A stretch of 42,089 nucleotides of DNA from Streptomyces luteolifulvus (lineage in GTDB: Bacteria; Actinomycetota; Actinomycetes; Streptomycetales; Streptomycetaceae): assembly GCF_008806595.1 (NCBI RefSeq), contig NZ_VZRB01000047.1, positions 1 to 42,089 of the forward strand, in the 5' to 3' direction. The notes under the pieces are model-generated. The model did no database searches, was not told the DNA's origin, and was given only the letters and a program-made list of their open reading frames with translations. Positions within the stretch are counted from its first letter, which is position 1; every line of letters starts with the position of its first letter. Of this stretch, positions 7,495-14,592 are shown piece after piece. A program made the translations under genes and the position numbers.

Positions 7495-9302
7495 CCAGCA
7501 CGACTCCGAACTTGCGCGAGGGTGAACGCGAGGGTGAAACGGTACGCCTGGTCGACCATCTGGTCACAGAACTCGCCAGGGCCGGCGTCAGTCACGTGTT
7601 CGGCGTCGGCGGCGCGAACATCGAGGACCTGTACGACGCCGTGCACCGCTGCAGTGCCGTACGCGGCATCGTCGCCAAGCACGAGTTCTCCGCCGTCACC
7701 ATGGCCGACGGATACGCACGTACCACCCAGCGTCTCGGCGTGGTTGCCGCTACGTCGGGCGGTGGGGCGATGAATCTCTTACCGGGTCTGGCGGAAGCCC
7801 ATGCCTCGCGGGTGCCCGTGCTGGCTCTGGTGGGCCAGCCGCCGACCGGCCAGGAAGGCCTCGGGGCGTTCCAGGACTCCAGCGGCAAGGCCGGCTCCTT
7901 CGATGCCCGGGAGGTTTTCGCGCCGGTCTCCCGGTTCTGCGCCCGGGTGGATGACGCGGACTCGCTCACGCAGTTGCTGCCCCGGGCCGTGGCAGCCGCC
8001 CAGGCCGATCCACCCGGGCCGGCCGTGTTGTTGCTGCCCAAGGACGTGCAGCAGGCACAGATCCAGGTGCCCGGCCGCGGCGCGGGCTCGACACCGTGCA
8101 CGCCGACACCGACGCCCACGCACACGCCGACGGCACCGGCGGCGCGGCTCGACGAAGCCGCCCTCACCTCCGTGTCGGACAGCCTTCGCGCGGCTGGCCG
8201 CGTCCTCGTCATCGCCGGTGAAGGTCTCGCTGCCGCCGACGCGCGGACGGAGCTGGCCGAACTGGCCCGGCGCCTTGGGGCATGGGTGGCGGTCACTCCG
8301 GACGCCAAGGACGTCTTCGACAACCGTGATCCCCGATTCGCAGGCGTAGCCGGAGTGATGGGCCACGCCAACGTCGAAGACTGTCTGCGGCGAGCCGACG
8401 TATGCCTGCTGGTCGGTACCCGCCTGCCGCTCCTGGCACGCGGCGGCCTCGAGCGGGCCCTGGCCACCACTGACGTCGTCTGCCTCGGAACGGAACCGCC
8501 GTTCGTGGCAGCTACGGCGCTGGGCGGGAACCTGCGGGACACGCTGCGCGCGGTGACTGCCCGCCTGCCGCCCGGCCCTCGTCCCTGTCCGCCCCACTCC
8601 GGTCCCCTTCCCACCCGCATGCCGAGGCCGCCTTCTCAGTCCCGCGGGCAGAACATCCCGTATATCCAATATGTTCAGGCGGTCACCGCGGTGGAGGCGG
8701 CACTCCCCCAGGACGCACATGTTTTCGTGGACGCCGGTAACGCAGGGGCCAGCGCCGTCCATCTGCTCCCGGCACCGCGCCACGGCCGCTTCGTGGTGGC
8801 GGTCGGCATGGGCGGGATGGGCTACACCTTCGGTGCCGGCATCGGCGCCGCGCTCGCCACCGGTCGACGCACCTACGTCCTCGCCGGAGACGGGGCCTTC
8901 TTCATGCACGGGATGGAAGTGCACACCGCCGTGGAGTACGCCGCACCCGTCACCTTCGTGATCTTCAACAACAACGCCCACGCCATGTGCGCGCTGCGTG
9001 AGGAGTTCCTCCAGGGCGGGGTCCGCAACGACGACCTGTTCGCCCGGACCGACCTCGCCGCCGCGGTGGCCGCCGCCTTCCCGTCCCTCGACGCCACAGG
9101 GGCCCGTGACGCGTCGCAGCTACATACGGCATTGCTGCGCGGCAACACATCCGGCGGTCCGGCGTTCGTCGCGGTGAACTGCGACCCGCGGGAGATCCCG
9201 CCGTTCCTTCCCTTCCAATCCTTCACCGACACCACCGAGAGCACCAACGGCACCGAGAACAAGGAGGGTTCAGATGAACGAGGAATCGTCCACGTTGGCT
9301 GA
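7491..9302 (+). CDS. Thiamine-diphosphate-dependent enzyme, acetolactate-synthase-like
   Basis: 603 residues. The N-terminal PYR domain has FGVGGANIEDLYDAVHR and the catalytic Glu65 (KHEFSAVTMADGYAR). The central domain is Rossmann-like, and the C-terminal domain has the ThDP-Mg motif starting GDG at residues 466-468 and closing with NN about 26 residues later. Two Pro/Thr-rich linkers (about residues 203-220 and 360-386) separate the domains and make it longer than typical AHAS subunits. Such enzymes decarboxylate a 2-keto acid and either release an aldehyde or condense it with another carbonyl (acyloin formation). No regulatory small subunit is nearby, which argues against branched-chain amino-acid synthesis. 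It sits in a coupled operon with SRPBCC, KAS III-like and aminotransferase genes. Confidence 0.9.
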   Translation: MTSTTPNLREGEREGETVRLVDHLVTELARAGVSHVFGVGGANIEDLYDAVHRCSAVRGIVAKHEFSAVTMADGYARTTQRLGVVAATSGGGAMNLLPGLAEAHASRVPVLALVGQPPTGQEGLGAFQDSSGKAGSFDAREVFAPVSRFCARVDDADSLTQLLPRAVAAAQADPPGPAVLLLPKDVQQAQIQVPGRGAGSTPCTPTPTPTHTPTAPAARLDEAALTSVSDSLRAAGRVLVIAGEGLAAADARTELAELARRLGAWVAVTPDAKDVFDNRDPRFAGVAGVMGHANVEDCLRRADVCLLVGTRLPLLARGGLERALATTDVVCLGTEPPFVAATALGGNLRDTLRAVTARLPPGPRPCPPHSGPLPTRMPRPPSQSRGQNIPYIQYVQAVTAVEAALPQDAHVFVDAGNAGASAVHLLPAPRHGRFVVAVGMGGMGYTFGAGIGAALATGRRTYVLAGDGAFFMHGMEVHTAVEYAAPVTFVIFNNNAHAMCALREEFLQGGVRNDDLFARTDLAAAVAAAFPSLDATGARDASQLHTALLRGNTSGGPAFVAVNCDPREIPPFLPFQSFTDTTESTNGTENKEGSDERGIVHVG

Positions 9303-9927
9303 CATCCCCGGTCTGATGCGGATCGAGAACTCCGGCAAGGAGGAACTGACCGCCCACTGCATGGAGCTCACCCACGCCGTGTACCCCCACCATCAGGTCT
9401 ACGGGCAGTACTGCACCATCCACGAGTACGTCGACTGCCCCCCTGAAGCGGCCTACGACTACCTGCGCCAGGGGCACCACCTGGAGGAGTGGACCTGCAG
9501 TCTGCGGGACTTCGCGCCCTCCGGCACACCGGGGCTGTGGATCGGCCACGACCGGCTCGAGGACGACACCAGGATCTACTGCAAGGTGGTCGCCAACCCG
9601 GAAGCCATGACCGTGGACTACCACTGCTCCTGGGACCAGGGCGAGAAGCTGTGGATGATCTACCTGATGCGCGTCGTCCCGGCCCCTCTGGTGCTCGACA
9701 GGCCGGGTTCAGTGATCACCTGGACCAACTGCCAGCACCCCTACTACGACGCCAACCCGCATCCCGAGAAGGCGCCCCGCCCGGACCGGCCCTGGGTCGG
9801 CGACTACTGGGACCTCTTCTACGCCGGACACACGGTGGAGATGAACAACCTCAAGGCGATCCTGGAACACCGCCACCGCAACGGCCTGCCGGTGAGCGTG
9901 GCTCCGGCGCGGGCGGTGGCGCGATGA
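9274..9927 (+). CDS. SRPBCC/START-like protein (putative cyclase or ligand-binding)
   Basis: 217 residues. The ATG at 9274 has a strong AGGAGG site at 9262-9267 inside the 3' end of the ThDP gene, which it overlaps by 29 nt. The sequence YCTIHEYVDCPPEAAYDYL, then a long beta-rich region with many Trp and Tyr, fits the SRPBCC fold seen in polyketide cyclases/aromatases and START-like lipid binders. It has no signal peptide. It may fold or dehydrate a reactive intermediate made by the neighbouring enzymes. I do not recognise a characterised orthologue. Confidence 0.65.
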   Translation: MNEESSTLADIPGLMRIENSGKEELTAHCMELTHAVYPHHQVYGQYCTIHEYVDCPPEAAYDYLRQGHHLEEWTCSLRDFAPSGTPGLWIGHDRLEDDTRIYCKVVANPEAMTVDYHCSWDQGEKLWMIYLMRVVPAPLVLDRPGSVITWTNCQHPYYDANPHPEKAPRPDRPWVGDYWDLFYAGHTVEMNNLKAILEHRHRNGLPVSVAPARAVAR

Positions 9928-10943
9928 CAACGGTCAGCCTCACCGACGTCGCGAGCTACCTTCCCGGCGAGCCGGTCCCCGCGGAGTTCTACACCGAGTA
10001 CCCCGGAGCCGAGGACAAGCTCCGCAACCACCCCATGTTCAAGGTCCCGCCGTCACGGCACCACGTGGCCGTGGACGAGACCAACGCGGACATGGTCGAA
10101 CGCGCAGTGCAGCCTCTGATCGAACGGCACGGCAGGGAAGAGATCCGAGGCGTCGACGTGCTGTTGGTGCACAGCCAGTTGCCGGACCTGCCGTTCGTGG
10201 GCGCCGGCACCGAGGTGGCACGCCGACTGGGCCTCAACCCGGAGTGGCTCGTGGACGTGGCGAACGCGGGCTGCGCCTCCTTCGTGTACATGCTGAAGCT
10301 GGCCCGGCAGATCCTCACCACCACCGATGCGAAGACCGCCCTGATCTGCAACGCCCAAAGCGCCGCGGGTCAGTGCTTCACCCAGTCCGAGGTGCGCAGG
10401 CTCGCCCAGGCCGCGATCCCGGGCGACGGCTGCGGTGTGGGGTATGTGACGACGTCGTCCGACGCACCGGTCCTCGACGTGGAGACCCGGCACATCGGCG
10501 AGTACGCCGGGGACATGACCGTAGCCGTCGACGACGGCCGTAAGTACTGGGAACCGGGAGAGTCCCAGCTGCGGATCGGGTTCACCGACGCCAGCGTCGC
10601 CAAGGTCCTTGCCCGCGGGAACCGCCTCGTCCCCGAGGTGGTCGCGGACCTGTGCCGGCGGCTCGGCGTGGCGACCACCGACATCGACGTCCTCATCACC
10701 AACCAGCCCAACCGCACCTTTCTCCGGAACTGGCGGGAGGCGCTGCAGCTGCCGGCCGAACGGCACCTGAACACCTTTGACACGTGCGGGAATCTGTTCG
10801 GCGCGGCGATCCCGATCACCCTGGACCACGCGATCGGCTCCCGGCAGGTCGAGGACGGCAACCTGGTGGTGCTCGGAGGATTCGCCCACGCCGGCGACTT
10901 CGCCGGTGCCGTCGCGGTGCGCTGGCACGGTGGACGGTGCTGA
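9924..10943 (+). CDS. KAS III-like (FabH-family) enzyme with His-to-Asn change
   Basis: 339 residues; the start overlaps the previous stop as ATGA. The thiolase fold and the active Cys117 (NAGCASFVYML) are clear. The motif that is normally H-Q-A-N in FabH reads NQPN at residues 260-263, so the catalytic His is Asn260, while the second Asn (CGNLFGAAIP, Asn290) is kept. In FabH the His and Asn drive malonyl decarboxylation, so this protein may act as an acyltransferase or a condensing enzyme of altered chemistry, as several FabH-like proteins of secondary metabolism do. It lies three nt upstream of the aminotransferase gene. Confidence 0.88.
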   Translation: MTTVSLTDVASYLPGEPVPAEFYTEYPGAEDKLRNHPMFKVPPSRHHVAVDETNADMVERAVQPLIERHGREEIRGVDVLLVHSQLPDLPFVGAGTEVARRLGLNPEWLVDVANAGCASFVYMLKLARQILTTTDAKTALICNAQSAAGQCFTQSEVRRLAQAAIPGDGCGVGYVTTSSDAPVLDVETRHIGEYAGDMTVAVDDGRKYWEPGESQLRIGFTDASVAKVLARGNRLVPEVVADLCRRLGVATTDIDVLITNQPNRTFLRNWREALQLPAERHLNTFDTCGNLFGAAIPITLDHAIGSRQVEDGNLVVLGGFAHAGDFAGAVAVRWHGGRC

Positions 10944-10946
10944 GCG

Positions 10947-12032
10947 ATGGACATCCCCGTACTGCACCGACTTGCCCTGAACGAGAGCCCGTATCCCCCA
11001 CTGCCCTCGGTACGCGAGGCCATGCACCGGGCTGTCGCACAGGCCCACCGCTACCCGCCGTTCCATCCCGACGAACTCACCGAGCGGATCGCCGCATGGT
11101 GCCGGGTGACCTCCGACCGCGTCGTCGTCGGAAACGGATCGGTGGGCGTGGCCCTGCAGTTGCTCCAGGCAGTGGTCCACCCCGGCGACACGGTGGCCTA
11201 CGGCTGGCGCACGTTCGACGCCTATCCCCTGCTGGCCACGATGGTCGGCGCGCATCCCCTCCCCGTGCCCCTGTCGCCGGACGGTCACCAGGACCTGGGC
11301 GCCCTGCTCGCGGCGCTCGACCGACGCACCGGCGTCGTGGTGCTGTGCAATCCCCACAACCCCACCGGAAGCCTCATCACCGCGGACGCACTGTCGGCAT
11401 TCCTGCGGCAGGTGCCCCGACACATCTCCGTGCTGCTCGACGAGGCATACGTGGAGTTCGCCCGCCACACCGCCCTGCCGGACGCGCCTGCTCTGTTGGA
11501 CACGTTTCCCAACCTGCTCGTCCTACGCACCTTCTCCAAGGCCTACGGCCTCGCCGCGCTCCGGGTCGGCTACGGACTCGGCGCCCCAGACCTGGTTGCG
11601 CGCATCCGCGGACAACAACTGCCCTTCGGGATCAACGCGGTGGCAACTGAAGCGGTCAAGGCCTCCCTACGGGCCGGCAGCGAGCTGCGCCGGCGCGTGG
11701 ACACCGTCGTCGCCGAGCGCGAACGGCTGCGGCACGCACTCGCCGGCCTCGGCTGGCGCGTACGCCCGAGCCACGCCAACTCACTCTGGCTGCCCGCACC
11801 CGATCCGGTCGACGAGGGCGCCACCGCACTCACCGCGGCCGGGGTTCAGGTCCGCCACTACCCCGGCGAGGGACTCCGGATCACCATCGGCCCCCGCGAG
11901 GCCAACGACGCCGTGGTCGCCGCGCTGGCGGGAGTGGGACACCCCGAGGCCTCAGGCAGACATGCGCCGAACGCACCGGCGGACTGGGGCGGTCGCCACG
12001 TATCGCCGCGATCAGCAGCTGCAAGCACTTGA
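10947..12032 (+). CDS. PLP-dependent aminotransferase, HisC-like (fold type I)
   Basis: 361 residues. The N-terminus LALNESPYPPLPSV is the substrate-entry motif of histidinol-phosphate aminotransferase-like proteins. Further motifs are NPHNPTGS, DEAYVEF and the PLP Lys198 (RTFSKAYGLAALRVGYGL). The family converts amino acids and 2-keto acids, and HisC-like members in gene clusters often handle aromatic or unusual substrates. No other histidine-biosynthesis gene is present, so a role with the ThDP and KAS III-like enzymes is more likely: supplying the 2-keto acid or aminating the product. The C-terminal ~30 residues are a low-complexity tail. Confidence 0.88.
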   Translation: MDIPVLHRLALNESPYPPLPSVREAMHRAVAQAHRYPPFHPDELTERIAAWCRVTSDRVVVGNGSVGVALQLLQAVVHPGDTVAYGWRTFDAYPLLATMVGAHPLPVPLSPDGHQDLGALLAALDRRTGVVVLCNPHNPTGSLITADALSAFLRQVPRHISVLLDEAYVEFARHTALPDAPALLDTFPNLLVLRTFSKAYGLAALRVGYGLGAPDLVARIRGQQLPFGINAVATEAVKASLRAGSELRRRVDTVVAERERLRHALAGLGWRVRPSHANSLWLPAPDPVDEGATALTAAGVQVRHYPGEGLRITIGPREANDAVVAALAGVGHPEASGRHAPNAPADWGGRHVSPRSAAAST

Positions 12033-12206
12033 GTGACGTTCGCCAGGCATCTTGCGGCCCAGCCCGCGCGTCCCGGACGGCAGCCGGCCCCGCACCCGGC
12101 GGCGGACGTCCAGGTAGCGCTGACCGCGCTCAACACCGAGCATGCGCCGCTCTATTCCGCCAGCGTCCTGGCAGGCGCCTCAGGCGCAGGCGCCTTCCTG
12201 GGCTGA
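12033..12206 (+). CDS. Possible 57-codon small ORF coupled to aminotransferase gene
   Basis: A GTG directly follows the aminotransferase stop (TGAGTG) and opens a 57-codon frame ending in a TGA at 12204-12206. The N-terminal half is Arg/Pro/Ala-rich and the second half reads DVQVALTALNTEHAPLYSAS followed by a Gly/Ala-rich tail. There is no separate ribosome site, so it would rely on termination-reinitiation. I do not recognise it. It may be a chance frame or the remnant of a larger gene. Confidence 0.3.
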   Translation: MTFARHLAAQPARPGRQPAPHPAADVQVALTALNTEHAPLYSASVLAGASGAGAFLG

Positions 12207-12607
12207 GCATGCCTCGAGTTGCAGCCGTCTGTGCGGGGCACGACTGACCGCGGCCCGCCTACGGACCAGCCCATGAACAGCCTTGCGATTCGGGGCCGCA
12301 CGGTCGCCGACGGAACTCTCTGACGCACCAGGTGCTCGCATCGGCGGTGGCTTTCCTCTAGGGCGCGTATCGAGTCGTGATCATCGGGTGGTCCTGGTGA
12401 GGTCTTTGATCCAGATCATCGAGGCGTGCAGGTGGAGACTGGCGAGGTAGCTGTCGGGAGTCTTGTCGTATCGGGTGTCTCACCGTCCCGGTTCCGGCCT
12501 CCTGGTACGTCACGCTCTGGGGCGGGTGAGGCACGTGGAGCCGACGTGAGTCGACCGGTGCGCTGATGTCCGGGCGGGGACTCATGGGACATGGCCCGGC
12601 ACCCGGC
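12207..12607. other. Intergenic stretch with IS remnant
   Basis: About 400 nt. The only recognisable content is the IS5-type terminal fragment at 12368-12477, described separately. The sequence on either side shows no convincing gene. Confidence 0.6.
12368..12477 (-). mobile_element. IS5-type transposase 3'-end remnant, copy A
   Basis: About 110 bp nearly identical (about four mismatches) to 16918-17027. It encodes, on the minus strand, the last codons of an IS5-family DDE transposase (MIWIKDLTRTTR equivalent) plus the element end. Homology stops abruptly after the shared CGTATCGGGTG. It is a relic with no coding capacity of its own. The orientation is the same as copy B. Confidence 0.8.
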
Positions 12608-13270
12608 TCAGGTTCCGGGGAGGATACGGCGCGTTTCGTAGGCCCACATCGCGATCTCGACCCGGTTGCGGGCGCCGAGTTTGGCCATCAGGCTGGCCAG
12701 ATGCGTCTTCACCGTGCTGAGGCTGATGTGCAGTGCATCGGCGATCTCGGTGTTGGTCAGCCCGCGAGCGACGGCGAGGAGCACCTGCTCCTCGCGGGCG
12801 GTGACGGGGGAGACCGGCTGGGCCACGGGCCGGCCGGCGGGCAGATCCGCGAATGCCTGGAGCAGACGGACGGTGACGCTGGGCGCGATGAGCGCCTCAC
12901 CGTCGGACGCCGACCGTACGGCCTGCGCCAGAAGGTCCGGTCCCGTGTCCTTGAGGAGGAATCCGCGGGCGCCGGCTCGCAGTGAGCCGTAGACGTACTC
13001 GTCGAGGTCGAACGTGGTGATGACGACCACGGTCAGCGGGTCGGCGACGCCCGGGCCGGCGACCAGCCGGGTGGCCTCGAGCCCGTCGAGTACGGGCATG
13101 CGGATGTCGAACAGGCAGACGTCGGGGCGTAGTTCGCGGGCCAGACGTACCGCTTCCCGCCCGTCGGCGGCCTCGCCGACCACCTCGATGCCGGGCTGGG
13201 CGTTCAGTATGATCCGCAACCCGGTGCGGATGATCGTCTGGTCGTCAGCGACGAGGACGCGAATGGACAC
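12608..13270 (-). CDS. NarL/LuxR-family response regulator
   Basis: 220 residues from a GTG at 13270, preceded by GAGGAG about nine nt upstream; an in-frame upstream start at 13309 is possible. The receiver domain begins SIRVLVADDQTIIRTG with Asp55 (FDIRMPVLDG) and Lys in FLLKDTGP. The C-terminal LuxR HTH reads VARGLTNTEIADALHISLST then VKTHLASLMAKLG. It overlaps the 3' end of the kinase gene by 26 nt, so the pair is co-translated. The divergent MMPL exporter gene beyond the kinase is a likely target. Confidence 0.94.
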   Translation of the reverse strand: MSIRVLVADDQTIIRTGLRIILNAQPGIEVVGEAADGREAVRLARELRPDVCLFDIRMPVLDGLEATRLVAGPGVADPLTVVVITTFDLDEYVYGSLRAGARGFLLKDTGPDLLAQAVRSASDGEALIAPSVTVRLLQAFADLPAGRPVAQPVSPVTAREEQVLLAVARGLTNTEIADALHISLSTVKTHLASLMAKLGARNRVEIAMWAYETRRILPGT

Positions 13271-14417
13271 CGCTCTCGCTCCTCGCTCTCGGCAGTTCGG
13301 CTTCGACATGCCAGCCCCGGTCGGTACCCGGGCCGGCTCGTAGTGTGCCGCCGAGCAGGGTCGCGCGCTCGCGCAGTCCGGTAAGTCCGTATCCGTCGCG
13401 ACCCCGGCCGGTGCGCCGGCCGTTGTCGCGCACGCTCACCCGTACCGTGTGCCGTTCCGCGGCGACCCGAACGACGAGCTCAGTCGCGTCGACCGCATGG
13501 CGCAGCGCGTTGGTCACCGACTCCTGCACGATCCGGTAGACGGCCGCGTCCACGGCCGGGGGCAGCGCGTCCAGTTCGTCGTCGAGCCCCAGATCGACCC
13601 TGAGGCGACCACCCGGGGTGCGCACCAGGCGCTCCAGATCCGCGACTCCGGCAGGGGGCGCCAGCTCGGCGCCGACCCCGCGGTCGCGCAGCGCGGCGAC
13701 CATGGCGCGCATTTCCTCCAGCGTGCGCGCCCCTTCCTCCTCGACCCCCTCCAGCGCCTCGACGGCGGCGGACGGGTCGGTGCCCGCGAGCACCCGGCCC
13801 GCCTGGGCGATGATCACCATGGCCGACACGTGGTGGGCCACCGTGTCGTGCAGTTCCCGGGCGAGCTGCTCGCGCTCCCGGGAGCGCACCTGCTCCAACT
13901 GCCGCTCGCGAGCGGTCACCCGGAACCGCACGGCAGCCCCGACCACGCCGGGCAGCAGCAGGAAGACGAGGCCCACGACCTTTTCGACGACCGGGGTCTC
14001 GTCCGTGACGACACACAGCGCGCCGACCGCGAGGATCACCGCGCCGCCCAGCACGATCTCGCGTCCCGATCCCCACCGGGTCAGCGCGTACACCAGCACG
14101 AGCACGACCGCGCCGGTGTACAGGCCGACGGGCTCGCGCGGTGCGGCGACGAGCGAGGCCACCGGAAGCAGGGTCACCGAGCCGAACGCGAGCGTCACCA
14201 TCGCCAGCGGGCGGGTCCGGCGCCACAGGGGCAGCAGGCACAGCCATACGGCGAACACCACCGCCACCGGCCGCCACACGACGTTCTCGCGCAGGGTGGC
14301 CTCCAGCGCCACACCGGCAAGGCCCGCGGCGAGCAGCGCCCAGTCCCGCCACACCCGGGCGGGCGCGTCGGGCGGCCGGGGTTCGGTCCACAGGGTTCGC
14401 AGGTCGTCTCGGAGCAC
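13245..14417 (-). CDS. Membrane sensor histidine kinase (DesK/NarX class)
   Basis: 390 residues from a GTG at 14417. Residues ~25-165 hold about five to six hydrophobic helices with very short loops, so the signal is probably sensed within the membrane. The phosphoacceptor His190 lies in QLARELHDTVAHHVSAMVII, the N box reads SVTNALRHAVDA, and the G box reads GYGLTGLRERATLLGG. It is transcribed with the response regulator and diverges from the MMPL transporter gene, a layout common for regulators of stress-induced exporters in actinomycetes. Confidence 0.94.
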   Translation of the reverse strand: MLRDDLRTLWTEPRPPDAPARVWRDWALLAAGLAGVALEATLRENVVWRPVAVVFAVWLCLLPLWRRTRPLAMVTLAFGSVTLLPVASLVAAPREPVGLYTGAVVLVLVYALTRWGSGREIVLGGAVILAVGALCVVTDETPVVEKVVGLVFLLLPGVVGAAVRFRVTARERQLEQVRSREREQLARELHDTVAHHVSAMVIIAQAGRVLAGTDPSAAVEALEGVEEEGARTLEEMRAMVAALRDRGVGAELAPPAGVADLERLVRTPGGRLRVDLGLDDELDALPPAVDAAVYRIVQESVTNALRHAVDATELVVRVAAERHTVRVSVRDNGRRTGRGRDGYGLTGLRERATLLGGTLRAGPGTDRGWHVEAELPRARSESGVHSRPRR

Positions 14418-14592
14418 GGTTCTCAGCCTAGTGAGCGCGGCGTGCCGCGCATCGGCCGAAAGGACGGGTCGTCACTCCGCCCCGGGGCCGACGGATCCGC
14501 GGCCCGCAGGCCGATGCCGCGGAGCGCCGTGGCGACGAGCCTCGGCATCGGCGGCCGTACAAGGACGGCCGACGAGGTGGTTGGAGGACCCG
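14418..14592. promoter_or_regulatory. Divergent promoter region, kinase / MMPL exporter
   Basis: 175 bp between two divergent starts. It contains an inverted repeat CCGATGCC (14511-14518) / GGCATCGG (14544-14551) and a shorter one, TCCGCGG...CCGCGGA. Either could be a response-regulator site. GGAGG at 14583-14587 is the ribosome site of the MMPL gene. Confidence 0.4.

Noticed and set aside
7491..9302. ThDP enzyme as the primary acetolactate synthase IlvB
   Set aside because: No IlvN small subunit or ilvC follows, and the domain linkers are unlike housekeeping IlvB.
10053..11468. 471-codon minus-strand open frame opposite the KAS III-like and aminotransferase genes
   Set aside because: Both plus-strand genes have intact catalytic motifs; this is antisense shadow.
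10947..12032. Aminotransferase as part of histidine biosynthesis
   Set aside because: Although HisC-like, it has no other his genes around it and is embedded in an unrelated operon.
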